The position numbers and the translations under genes are program-made. A stretch of 21,354 bases of DNA. It comes from Treponema sp. UBA7570. Its GTDB lineage: Bacteria > Spirochaetota > Spirochaetia > Treponematales > Treponemataceae. Under the pieces are notes generated by a model. It was not told the DNA's origin, made no database searches, and saw only the letters and a program-made list of their open reading frames with translations. The stretch covers positions 1-21,354 of the forward strand of contig DLLE01000009.1 in NCBI GenBank assembly GCA_002477955.1. The letters run 5' to 3'. Positions 8,192 to 16,649 of the stretch are shown piece by piece. Position 1 is the first letter of the stretch; every line of letters begins with the position of its first letter.

Positions 8192-9886
8192 ATGAATACA
8201 GAAAACAATTCTCCTGCAAAAAATATTGCGGCCGGACAAAAAAAATCAAATACAAAAAAATCACTTCTTGCATCCGGGCTTTCTCTCTCATTTTTTACGC
8301 TTTGCTCAAGAATTTTAGGACTTGTCCGCGAAATGACAAAAGCCTCTTTTTTAGGAACTTCAAAATTTGCGGACGCATTTGGAATTGCTTTTATGATTCC
8401 AAATCTTTTGAGAAGACTTTTTGCCGAAAACTCAATTTCTGTCGCTTTTATTCCGACTTTTCGAGGGTATCTTGAAGATTCTGCAGATTCTGGAAAAAAT
8501 TCGGACGAATTAAAAAAAACAAAGGAATTCTTAAATTCAACAATAACACTCATAAGCTTTTGCACAACCGTTGTTGTAATCCTTGGAATCGCGTTTTCTC
8601 CGCTGATTATTCCGTTTTTTTTAGACGCGTCGGATTCTGTTTTAACGGCGGAAGCAGTTCTTCTTACGAGAATAATGTTTCCTTACCTTTTTGTAATTTC
8701 GGTCGCAGCTTTTTTTCAGGGAATTTTAAATGGCGTAAAAATTTTCAGTCCTTCAGGTTTTACTCCAGTTCTTTTTAATTCAATTGTAATTGCCTGCACT
8801 TATATTTTTACTCCGATCCTTACAAAAAATGTCGCCGGCGCAGAACTTCGCGCACAAATGGCAGCCCGCGCAATGTCGCTCGGAGTTTTGATCGGCGGTT
8901 GTGTCCAGGCAATTTTTCAGCTTCCTTTTGTAATAAAAACCGGCTGGTTTTGCCATTTTACTTCGCTCAAAAAAGCGTTTAAAAACCCTGGCACTAAAAA
9001 AGTTATTGCGCTTGTAGGTCCGACAGTAATTGGAATGGCTGCTTATCAGCTGAATGATGTGATTTCGACGGCTCTTGCAGGAAAAGCAGGAACAGGAATA
9101 GTTTCTTCTCTCCAGTACAGTCTGCGCCTTCAAGAACTGATTCTAGGAATTTTTGCTGTTTCGATTGGAACCGTAATTTTGCCGGATTTGAGCGGACTTG
9201 CAAAAACACAAAAATGGGAAAATTTTAACAGGCTTCTTTCGCAGGCAATCAAAATTATCGCTCTGATTTCGATTCCAGTAACTTTTTATTCGCTTGTATG
9301 TGGCAAAGAAATTATTTCTCTTGTCTATAAATCGAAAAATTTTAATGATGAATCAGTTCATCTTACTCTTGCGGCATTTCGATTTCATATTGCAGGACTT
9401 TTTTTTATTGCAATGAACAGAGTTGTCGCTCCTGCTTTTTATGCACAGGGAAACACAAAATCCCCTACTCTGGCAGGAATTTTTGGACTTGCAATAAATA
9501 TGATTTTTGCGCTTATTTTGATAAAACCTATGAGCGGAGGAGGAATTGCTCTGGCGCTCACCCTCGGAAGCCTTGCAAATTCCGTTTTGCTTTTTGTTTT
9601 TCTTAAAAAAAATGAACAGATTGACGTAAAAGCCGTTGTCGGAGGAACAATTTTGTATTCGCTAAAAATTGCCGTGCTTTCGATAATTGCAGCAGTTCCG
9701 GCAATTCTCGTTAAAAACGCAACATCTGCTTTGTTTGCAGGCCGCGGAAGATTTGTAGAATTTGGAGGAGCAGTAATTTTGACAGCAATAGTTTTTGCTT
9801 TTGCAGGAATTTTACTTTTGCTTATAACAAAAGATCCTATGCTTGCAAGCGCTAAAAATATGGTTCTAAAAAAAGTAAAAAAATAA
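8192..9886 (+). CDS. murJ: Lipid II flippase MurJ
   Basis: Polytopic inner-membrane protein of the MOP superfamily that flips lipid II to the outer face of the membrane for peptidoglycan synthesis. The 564 residues contain about 14 hydrophobic segments after a Lys/Asn-rich N-terminus of about 25 residues. The family signature ADAFGIAFMIPNLLRRLFAE is at 60-79. Arg40, Arg46 and Arg74 lie at a constant offset of 22 from the essential Arg18, Arg24 and Arg52 of E. coli MurJ as I remember them. Arg312 and Glu315 (SLRLQEL) match the Arg270/Glu273 pair. The gene is divergent from the cyclase operon and followed by a peptidase gene on the same strand 88 bp later. No clear ribosome-binding site precedes the ATG at 8192. 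Confidence 0.95.
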   Translation: MNTENNSPAKNIAAGQKKSNTKKSLLASGLSLSFFTLCSRILGLVREMTKASFLGTSKFADAFGIAFMIPNLLRRLFAENSISVAFIPTFRGYLEDSADSGKNSDELKKTKEFLNSTITLISFCTTVVVILGIAFSPLIIPFFLDASDSVLTAEAVLLTRIMFPYLFVISVAAFFQGILNGVKIFSPSGFTPVLFNSIVIACTYIFTPILTKNVAGAELRAQMAARAMSLGVLIGGCVQAIFQLPFVIKTGWFCHFTSLKKAFKNPGTKKVIALVGPTVIGMAAYQLNDVISTALAGKAGTGIVSSLQYSLRLQELILGIFAVSIGTVILPDLSGLAKTQKWENFNRLLSQAIKIIALISIPVTFYSLVCGKEIISLVYKSKNFNDESVHLTLAAFRFHIAGLFFIAMNRVVAPAFYAQGNTKSPTLAGIFGLAINMIFALILIKPMSGGGIALALTLGSLANSVLLFVFLKKNEQIDVKAVVGGTILYSLKIAVLSIIAAVPAILVKNATSALFAGRGRFVEFGGAVILTAIVFAFAGILLLLITKDPMLASAKNMVLKKVKK

Positions 9887-9974
9887 TTTGAAGAACAGTT
9901 TTCAATAAACAAACCGTCCGAACAAAAACAAAATTTATGTTAAAATACAATTTGATTTAGGGAGATAATTCTAA

Positions 9975-11120
9975 ATGAAAAATTACACAAAAGATGAATT
10001 AAAAAAAATATATGCTGCCAGACGTGAAAAACTTTTTGCATTTATGAAAGAAAACAAAATCACTGCGGCGGTTTTTGAGGACACCGAAGGCCGCAGAGAC
10101 TTGAGCGTCCGCTATTTTACCGGACATCCTTCGGACGCGCTTTGGATTTGTTCTAGCGATGGAAAAAATGCGCTTGTTCCTTGGGACGAAAATCTTGCAA
10201 AAGAGCGAAGCGTTGATGTTAAAATCGTTCCATATAATAAGTATGACAGAAAAAATATTGAAGCCGTTCGGGAAGTTTTAAAGTCTTTCAAAAAAAATGA
10301 TCCGCGCCTCAAAGTTGAAGTTTCGCCTGCAACTCCATATCCGCTGTTTTTAAAGTACGTAGACGCGTTGCAAGGCTGGGACGTTTTGTGCAGAGAAAAT
10401 TCTGTTCATGACTATGTGCTTTCTCTGCGCGCCTGCAAAGATGAATACGAGATTGAATGTACAAAAGAAGCGGCAAGAGTCGGAGACATGATAATCGAAA
10501 AAATCGAAAATGGAATTGATGACGGCTCTATCAAAACAGAAATGGATGTTTCGCTTTTGATTGAACGAGAATTGAGGCTCAACGGCTGCGAAAGAAACGG
10601 TTTTGACACTTTGGCCGCAGGTTCTTCAAGAAGTTTTGCAATTCACGCTTTTCCAGGCTACACAAGCGCTCCATGGCCTGGAAAAGGTCTTTCAATTCTT
10701 GATTTTGGAGTTGTTTTTGAAGGCTACACTTCCGACACTACACTCACAGTTGTAAAAGATGCAACTGATGAACAGAAAAAATTTGTTGAACTTGTAGAAA
10801 AAGCCGCAAAAGAAGCTCTGCCTTACTATAAAAATGGTGAAAAAATCAAAATGGCAGGTCTTGTTGCTGACGAAGTTTTCAAAAAAGCAAAGCGCGAAAT
10901 GCCTCATACTTTGGGTCATGGAATCGGACTTGAAATCCATGAATTTCCACGGGTAAGCGCAAAACAGAGCGACGACCTTGTTTTTAAGCCGGGAATGATT
11001 GTCACTCTTGAGCCTGGACTTTATGATTCAAAACTTGGCGGCGCACGTCTGGAAAACGATGTTCTTATTACCGAAGACGGAAACGAAGTAATTACTCACA
11101 GCAAGATTATTTACCGTTAA
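9975..11120 (+). CDS. M24 family metallopeptidase (Xaa-Pro peptidase/aminopeptidase P-like)
   Basis: Predicted cytosolic dinuclear-metal peptidase of the M24B group, which removes N-terminal residues ahead of proline. The N-terminal creatinase-like domain covers about 10-145 and the pita-bread catalytic domain about 155-381. All five metal ligands are visible: Asp243 (LDFGVVFEG), Asp254 (YTSDTTLTV), His315 (LGHGIGLE), Glu346 (TLEPGLYD) and Glu360 (GARLEND). His322 in IHEFPR is also conserved. AGGGAGA at 9959-9965 lies 9 nt before the ATG at 9975. There is no signal peptide. The exact peptide preference cannot be read from sequence. The stop overlaps that of the convergent TPR gene. Confidence 0.93.
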   Translation: MKNYTKDELKKIYAARREKLFAFMKENKITAAVFEDTEGRRDLSVRYFTGHPSDALWICSSDGKNALVPWDENLAKERSVDVKIVPYNKYDRKNIEAVREVLKSFKKNDPRLKVEVSPATPYPLFLKYVDALQGWDVLCRENSVHDYVLSLRACKDEYEIECTKEAARVGDMIIEKIENGIDDGSIKTEMDVSLLIERELRLNGCERNGFDTLAAGSSRSFAIHAFPGYTSAPWPGKGLSILDFGVVFEGYTSDTTLTVVKDATDEQKKFVELVEKAAKEALPYYKNGEKIKMAGLVADEVFKKAKREMPHTLGHGIGLEIHEFPRVSAKQSDDLVFKPGMIVTLEPGLYDSKLGGARLENDVLITEDGNEVITHSKIIYR

Positions 11121-12859
11121 AAAGGAATTTTTTTGAGCAAATTTTCCATTGCGAAAACAAGATTTTTATCTGGAATTTTGTTAGAAAGCTCCTTTACGAC
11201 TTTAAAACCGTCGGACAAAAGCTGTCGAGAAGATGAACTTTGTCCGATTTTTTGTCCGGCAGGCTGAACAAAACCGCCTTCAATAAGCTCATTTGCCTTT
11301 TCAAAAAGACCTTTTTTGCCCGAAAGCCGGGAAATTACAAAATCAAGGAGAATGCGGGTTTCACTGGTCTGAAATTCGCATTTTTTTTCTTCAGGCAAGA
11401 ATTCCAGGAGCTCACGAAGTTTTATAAAAAGCGCAAGTTTTGGATTTTGAGGAAGTTCTTCAACAGGTTCCGGTTCAAGAAAATCAAACGGTTCAATAGC
11501 TTCTAATTCCTGAGAAAAAACAGAAATTCCATCTGGAATATCTTGAGATTTATCGTCAAAACTTTCAAATTCTGAAAAACCTTGAGCTTCATCATCAAAA
11601 CTTTCGAGTTCCGGCAACTTTTCTATGGCTGGCTGTTCTGAAGTTTTTAAACCTGCGGCTTGCTGAATTTTCTGAGGACTCTCTTCTGACGAATTTTGTT
11701 TTTCTTCCGTCAATTCCGGTTCATTTTCTTCATCTTGCCCATTTTCTTCCAGTTCGGGAATGTCTTCATCTTCAAAATCTTCCTGACCAAAAGTTTCAAA
11801 ATCAAAATTTTCATCATCACCGAGTTTTAATTCGTCAAGGCTAGAATTTTCTTCGGTTTCGTCTTCTTCATTTTCTGCTTCCGCCAAAGTTTCGTCTTCC
11901 GTTTTTTTCTCCGCAAGATTTTCTTCGGTCTGCTCTAATTCAATTTCTGGCTGAATTCCGGCATTTTCTTCGTCCTGACTTTCTTTTTCAAAATCAGATT
12001 TTTCGCCGTTTAAATTTAATTTCTCTGAGGCGGATTCTTGATTTTCCGGCTGAATTTTGTTTCCGTCCAGATTTTCATCATCTTTGTTTTTTTCAACAAA
12101 TTTTTCCACATATTTTAAATTTTCTTCGAGAATTTCGTCATTTGGGTTGACCGACAGCGCCCGTTTTACAAGTTCATGAGCTTCTTGAGCGCGATTTATT
12201 TTTACGAGGAGGCGCGAAAATCCACCGACTGCATCATTCCAAAGCGGTTTTGAACGCAAAGCCCTGGAATATGACTCGCAGGCTTTTTTATAATCTCCAA
12301 GTTCTTCATAACTTTTTGCAATATTTAGCAAAAGAACTGGATGGTTTGAGTCGACATTCAGCCCGCGCAAATACCACTGGACGGCTTTTTCGTGTTCATT
12401 TTTTTGAGCATAAATTGTTCCAAGATGATTGTAAGCAAGAACATCTTCCGGGTTCATTTCAATCGTATCTTCAAAACATTTGATTGCATTTTCCGTGTCG
12501 CCCATAATTTTGTAGGTAAAACCAAGATTGTATGAAACCTGGGGATTGTCGCTGTCAAAAATCAAAGCCTGTTCAAGGATGGCGATTGAATCTTCGTACA
12601 TTTTTAAACGCCGGTAAATTCCGCCAAGAGTTATTAAAGAGTCAAAATCGCCTTTTGAAAGCTCAACTATATTTTTAAAGACAGGAAGAGCAAGGTCATC
12701 CCGGCCGCTTTTCATGTAAAGATTTCCAAGCTGTTTTAAAAGTTCAACATTGTTTCTGTCTTCTCGCAAAAGCTGGCGGTAAAGGCGTGCGGCAAGATCA
12801 AAATCTCGCGCCAAAGTTGCAGAACGTGCCCTCGAAAGCAAAAGTTGATTTGGGACCAT
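11117..12859 (-). CDS. TPR protein with long acidic linker and C-terminal helical domain
   Basis: No specific family is recognised. Residues 1-250 of 580 form about seven tetratricopeptide repeats, typical scaffolds for protein-protein contact (for example LLKQLGNLYMKSGRDDLALP, LAYNHLGTIYAQKNEHEKAV). Residues 255-470 are a low-complexity Glu/Asp/Asn/Gln-rich linker, probably disordered, with a repeated ESFDDxxQ motif at 419-438. Residues 473-580 look like a compact helical domain. There is no signal peptide or membrane helix, so it is probably cytosolic. GGAGAAG precedes the ATG at 12859. It follows the exported LamG/FN3-like gene by 32 bp on the same strand, so the two probably share a transcript. 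Its TAA overlaps the TAA of the convergent M24 gene within the bases TTAA at 11117-11120. Confidence 0.88.
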   Translation of the reverse strand: MVPNQLLLSRARSATLARDFDLAARLYRQLLREDRNNVELLKQLGNLYMKSGRDDLALPVFKNIVELSKGDFDSLITLGGIYRRLKMYEDSIAILEQALIFDSDNPQVSYNLGFTYKIMGDTENAIKCFEDTIEMNPEDVLAYNHLGTIYAQKNEHEKAVQWYLRGLNVDSNHPVLLLNIAKSYEELGDYKKACESYSRALRSKPLWNDAVGGFSRLLVKINRAQEAHELVKRALSVNPNDEILEENLKYVEKFVEKNKDDENLDGNKIQPENQESASEKLNLNGEKSDFEKESQDEENAGIQPEIELEQTEENLAEKKTEDETLAEAENEEDETEENSSLDELKLGDDENFDFETFGQEDFEDEDIPELEENGQDEENEPELTEEKQNSSEESPQKIQQAAGLKTSEQPAIEKLPELESFDDEAQGFSEFESFDDKSQDIPDGISVFSQELEAIEPFDFLEPEPVEELPQNPKLALFIKLRELLEFLPEEKKCEFQTSETRILLDFVISRLSGKKGLFEKANELIEGGFVQPAGQKIGQSSSSRQLLSDGFKVVKELSNKIPDKNLVFAMENLLKKIPF

Positions 12860-12891
12860 AAATCTTCTCCAGTCAGTTAAGTCAGCGGAAT

Positions 12892-14415
12892 TTATTTTTT
12901 TGCAAGCCGTTTTGCTGGACGGGCAAAAACTTCATTGGAAAGCTGGCCGTTTATGTTTTCATCCAGTTTTGAATATGTCGAAACCGCAAAATAGTAAATC
13001 GTTCCGTTGTTAAGTCCTGTCAGCGTAATTGAAGTTGAATTTCCAGCATTCACAGGAGAAACTCCTTCAACTGCAGCTCTGCCAAGATATTCTCCCGGCT
13101 TTGAGCCGTAATAAACATAGTAGCCGCCGGCATTGTCGTCAATCGAAAAACGCCAGCTTAAAGTAACTTCGCCGTCGCCGGGAACTGCCTTTACAAAAAA
13201 CGGAGGAAGCGGAGCTTCGGGTTCTGTATATTTTACGGTCAATTCCGTAATTTTCGGAGTTTGCTGGCAATTTCCGTCCGGCAAAAGTTCGGAAGCAATT
13301 TGAAAATATTGTCCGCTAACGCCTTCTATTTTTTCGTCCAGCGAAATTTCTTTCCATTCAGGATAATTTTCTGTCCAGCCGTAGCAATTGTCGCCAGCAC
13401 GCACAAAAAATTTCAATTCGGTCTGGGCAGGAACACTTACGATTCCCTCAAGGCTGTCAAAACTTGAGGCGCGGCTTACAAGGATTGGCCTTGTTTCAAA
13501 ACGGCCGCCTTCCGCCTTAAAAGCTTCGTTTCCGCTTGCGAGAATATTTTCATCGCCTTTATAAGCGGCATTTTTTATACATATGCTGTCAATTTTCCCG
13601 GTAAAAGAAGGACAGATTTCGATTGTTGAATTTTTCCCAATGACTGGAGTGCAGACTGTTCCGCTTTCGTGGCGAGTCGAAGTTATAAATTTTATGTCTT
13701 CGGTTTTTCCGTCAACAAGATATTCAAGACATCCGGTTTCCTCATCAAAACTTACTGTATGACGGCTCCATTTTTGAGGAATCACCGGAGTTGAGCCTTT
13801 TAAGACAACTTCGCGCTCAGAAAGCCCCGGAAATACATTTAAAAATCTCCATTCAATCCGATTGTTCAAAAAAACAGCGCTAACCGTCTGAAAATCCGTG
13901 TATTTTGAATAATTTATTGAAGTCTGCCATGAATAAATTTTTTCGCCATTTTCTGCAAGCGACGGCGAAATCCAGAATTCGACCGAAAATGAGCTTCCAG
14001 GAGCATAGCTTCCGGAAAAAGGCGATGTATCTTTTTTTAAGACCAAACCTTTTTTTTCTCCGCGGCTTAAAGCGGCTCCGTTTCCTTTTGCAGCGTCTTT
14101 TACAGGCAAAAGATTATTTTCTATTATTTTATAATTTCCTTTTCCATCAAAATCCGAAATTTTTCCGTTTTCAAAAAGTAAAAACAGTTCTGTATCTACG
14201 TCGACAATTTGAGTTTGAGAAGAAAGCTGGAGAGCATCAAAACCAAAACGTCCCTGTCCTGTCGTAATTCCTTTTTTTATAAAAAAATCATTCCAGCCGT
14301 TTTTTCCGCCAAGAACCAAAGTTTTTTCTGAAGCGGCGGCTGTTGACACAAGCACAAAAGCCGAAGCAAAATATGCTAGACTCAATTTTAATATATTTTT
14401 TTTCATAAAACTCAT
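12892..14415 (-). CDS. Exported LamG-like and fibronectin type III domain protein
   Basis: Predicted secreted or periplasmic binding/adhesion-type protein of 507 residues. A Sec signal peptide (about 1-29; MKKNILKL start, hydrophobic core, STAAAS before Glu) carries no lipobox Cys. A concanavalin/LamG-like jelly-roll spans about 120-290, with SFSVEFWISPS, KWSRHTVSFD, GCLEYLVDGK and TGKIDSICIKNA. A middle beta-rich segment (about 300-395) follows, then a fibronectin III module (about 400-500) with PGDGEVTLSWR, GYYVYYG and LTGLNNGTIYYFAVS. No catalytic site is seen and the ligand is unknown. Two starts are possible: ATG at 14415 (MSFMKKN) or ATG at 14406 (MKKN); neither has a strong ribosome-binding site. 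Its start is one base from that of divergent uvrC, so its promoter must lie inside uvrC coding DNA. Confidence 0.85.
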   Translation of the reverse strand: MSFMKKNILKLSLAYFASAFVLVSTAAASEKTLVLGGKNGWNDFFIKKGITTGQGRFGFDALQLSSQTQIVDVDTELFLLFENGKISDFDGKGNYKIIENNLLPVKDAAKGNGAALSRGEKKGLVLKKDTSPFSGSYAPGSSFSVEFWISPSLAENGEKIYSWQTSINYSKYTDFQTVSAVFLNNRIEWRFLNVFPGLSEREVVLKGSTPVIPQKWSRHTVSFDEETGCLEYLVDGKTEDIKFITSTRHESGTVCTPVIGKNSTIEICPSFTGKIDSICIKNAAYKGDENILASGNEAFKAEGGRFETRPILVSRASSFDSLEGIVSVPAQTELKFFVRAGDNCYGWTENYPEWKEISLDEKIEGVSGQYFQIASELLPDGNCQQTPKITELTVKYTEPEAPLPPFFVKAVPGDGEVTLSWRFSIDDNAGGYYVYYGSKPGEYLGRAAVEGVSPVNAGNSTSITLTGLNNGTIYYFAVSTYSKLDENINGQLSNEVFARPAKRLAKK

Positions 14416-14416
14416 A

Positions 14417-16417
14417 ATGAATACTTCAGTTAATCCGGCCTATGAAATTCTTCACGAAACCGCACTAAAAGCACCTTCCTCCAGCGGTGTGTATTTATGG
14501 CGAAACGAAAAAGGAACTGTCATTTATGTCGGCAAAGCCAAAAACCTAAAAAACCGTCTCTCTTCGTATTTTTCCGGTGAGCGCCACATCAAAGTTCAAC
14601 TTTTGGTGACAAACGCAAGCTCGATTGAATACATAACCACGTCAAACGAATACGAGGCGTTTCTTCTCGAAAACAACCTTATAAAAAAATATTCGCCGCG
14701 CTACAATATTCAACTAAAAGACGGAAAATCCTATCCTTCGCTAAAAATTACGAATGAAGAATTCCCACGGGTTTTCAAGACGCGGCAAATCAAAAAAGAC
14801 GGCTCAATTTATTACGGACCGTATCCTGATTCAGGAGCCCTCGAAACTTTTATAGAGACACTTTACAAAGTTTATCCTGTAAGACATTGCCGGACATTCA
14901 AAAAAAGAACAGCTCCCTGCATGTATTACCACATCGGCCGTTGTAAAGCGCCTTGCTGCGGAAAAATTGATAAAGATTCCTATAATGAATTTATCGAAGA
15001 AATAAAGTCCTTGCTTGAGGAAAAAGGTGATGAAACTGCCGCAAAATTGACATCAATTATGAAAGCCGCTGCCGCTTCGCTAAATTTTGAAAAAGCCGCA
15101 AGAATCCGCGACGGACTGCGCGCTTTGACCGTCATGCAAAACCAGAATCTTGTCGAAGATTTTGCTTCGGTGGATGACCGCGACTACATTTCTCACTGGC
15201 GCGAGGGCGAACTCGTAAGTTTTACTGTCTTAAAAATCCGTGGCGGAAAACTGCTCGGGCGCGACAATTTCCGGGTAGAAAGCATTGCAGATGACGATGA
15301 GCTTCTTGAAGAATTTGCAGCCGCATATTATTCGGATACAGCAGACTTGCCGCCTTCAGTTTTTATTTCCGAAGAAGACAACTCGAAGGTTTTGGGGGAA
15401 TGGCTGGAAAATTTAAAGCCGGACGAAAAACAGGCTCAAAAACCGAAGACAAAGCTTGTGACGGTAAAATGTTCCCAGGACGACAGGCGTTTTTCTGCCG
15501 AAAACAGACGGCACGCAGCAATTCTCAACATGGCAAAAAACAACGCCCACGAAGACATTATCCGGAGACTGAGGGAACGCGGGGATATGCCGGCCCTTGA
15601 AGAATTGAAAAAACTTCTCGGACTTCCACGGATTCCAGACAGAATCGAAGGTTTCGATATTGCCCACATTGGCGGAAAATTTCCAGTTGCTTCTCTTATC
15701 AGTTTTTGGAAAGGAAATCCCGACAAAAAAAATTACAGATATTTCCGTCTGAAGACAACAGACGGTGTAATTGACGATTTTGCATCAATGCGCGAAGCGG
15801 CGACAAGACGCTACAGCCGGCTCAAAAATGAAAATGAAAGTTTGCCGGACTTGATTTTAATAGACGGCGGCATAGGCCAAGTAAATGCAGTTGATGGAAT
15901 ATTAAAGGCGCTTGATCTTGATATTCCGATTGCAGGACTTGCAAAACGCGACGAAGAAATATGGCGGCCTCATACCTCAAAACCAATCCGCCTTCCAAAA
16001 CAAAGCGACGCTCTAAGGCTTTTGCAGCGCGTCAGAGATGAAACACACCGTTTTGCGACCAGCAGAAACCAGACTTTAAGAACAAAAGAAAACACAGTGA
16101 GCATTTTTTCGACATTGCCGCACATTGGCGAAAAAAGAGAAAAATTGCTTCTAAAAACTTTTACAACAATCGAAAACCTTGCAAAAACCGAAGAATCGCA
16201 GATTGCGCAACTTTTGCACATAAGGGCGGACGAAGCCGGCGAAATTCTGCTGTCTGCAAAAAACCTTGCGCAGCAACAAAAAGAAGCAAAAAGAAGCAAA
16301 AAAATGGTTTTAAACCGTGGACTGAACAATGAAAATTACAGTTCAGCCGGGGAAGAAAATTCGTACACAAAAGCGCTGGCATCTGCCGCTCTTGATTTAA
16401 AAGTTGCAGAACCATAA
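14417..16417 (+). CDS. uvrC: Excinuclease ABC subunit C
   Basis: Dual-incision nuclease of UvrABC nucleotide excision repair, acting in the cytosol on UvrB-marked lesions. The 666 residues carry a GIY-YIG nuclease domain at 20-100 (GVYLWRN, VIYVGKAKNLKNRL), Cys 158, 168, 176 and 180 (the iron-sulfur ligands reported for UvrC), and a UvrB-interacting UVR motif at about 205-238. The RNase H-like 3'/5' incision domain has Asp414 (GFDIAHIGG), Asp483 (LILIDGGIGQ) and Asp541/His544 (DETHRFA). C-terminal helix-hairpin-helix segments cover about 563-615. A Lys/Ser-rich tail of about 45 residues extends beyond them. The start at 14417 has no clear ribosome-binding site and lies one base from the divergent gene. 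A family A repeat begins 6 bp after the stop. Confidence 0.97.
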   Translation: MNTSVNPAYEILHETALKAPSSSGVYLWRNEKGTVIYVGKAKNLKNRLSSYFSGERHIKVQLLVTNASSIEYITTSNEYEAFLLENNLIKKYSPRYNIQLKDGKSYPSLKITNEEFPRVFKTRQIKKDGSIYYGPYPDSGALETFIETLYKVYPVRHCRTFKKRTAPCMYYHIGRCKAPCCGKIDKDSYNEFIEEIKSLLEEKGDETAAKLTSIMKAAAASLNFEKAARIRDGLRALTVMQNQNLVEDFASVDDRDYISHWREGELVSFTVLKIRGGKLLGRDNFRVESIADDDELLEEFAAAYYSDTADLPPSVFISEEDNSKVLGEWLENLKPDEKQAQKPKTKLVTVKCSQDDRRFSAENRRHAAILNMAKNNAHEDIIRRLRERGDMPALEELKKLLGLPRIPDRIEGFDIAHIGGKFPVASLISFWKGNPDKKNYRYFRLKTTDGVIDDFASMREAATRRYSRLKNENESLPDLILIDGGIGQVNAVDGILKALDLDIPIAGLAKRDEEIWRPHTSKPIRLPKQSDALRLLQRVRDETHRFATSRNQTLRTKENTVSIFSTLPHIGEKREKLLLKTFTTIENLAKTEESQIAQLLHIRADEAGEILLSAKNLAQQQKEAKRSKKMVLNRGLNNENYSSAGEENSYTKALASAALDLKVAEP

Positions 16418-16423
16418 TGCAGC

Positions 16424-16492
16424 CCTGATTGAAGCAACGCGAAGCGTCCGGCTTTGCCGGATGAAGCGGACAGCGGAATTGCGGAAAGCAGG
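16424..16492. repeat. Structured intergenic repeat, family A copy 2
   Basis: This is the colinear copy of the element at 4732-4787: it starts CCTGATTG, has the core GCGAAGCGTCCGG, and ends GCGGAAAGCAGG. The hairpin arms TCCGGC (16447-16452) and GCCGGA (16456-16461) are GC-richer than in copy 1 but pair just as perfectly. It has about 13 extra bases (GCGGACAGCGGAA region) after the hairpin. It lies 6 bp after the uvrC stop and upstream of the methyltransferase promoter. Confidence 0.7.
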
Positions 16493-16560
16493 AAATTCGG
16501 ACAAATGTTTTTTATATCCGCTTTCAAGGCTTAAAAGCAATATGAGCTCCTCAAATTTTA

Positions 16561-16569
16561 TGATATAAT
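16561..16569 (+). promoter_or_regulatory. Extended -10 promoter of the methyltransferase operon
   Basis: TGATATAAT is a perfect extended -10 element (TGn plus TATAAT). No good -35 lies 16-18 bp upstream, as is common for extended -10 promoters. The start would be near 16576, giving a leader of about 74 nt before the ATG at 16650. Confidence 0.5.
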
Positions 16570-16649
16570 TCCTAAAATTAACAGGAAATTTGCAAAAATA
16601 AAAATTCTGAACAGTTTGCGTTGCAAGCTTTTTATAAGGAGAGGACAAA

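Noticed and set aside
8152..8565. A 137-codon minus-strand frame opposite the murJ start
   Set aside because: It overlaps the conserved MurJ N-terminus antisense, and its ordinary-looking composition reflects the complementary frame.
16447..16461. Rho-independent terminator of uvrC
   Set aside because: The hairpin is GC-rich but is not followed by a T-tract, and it is shared with the copy at 4755-4768, which does not follow a gene in the same orientation.
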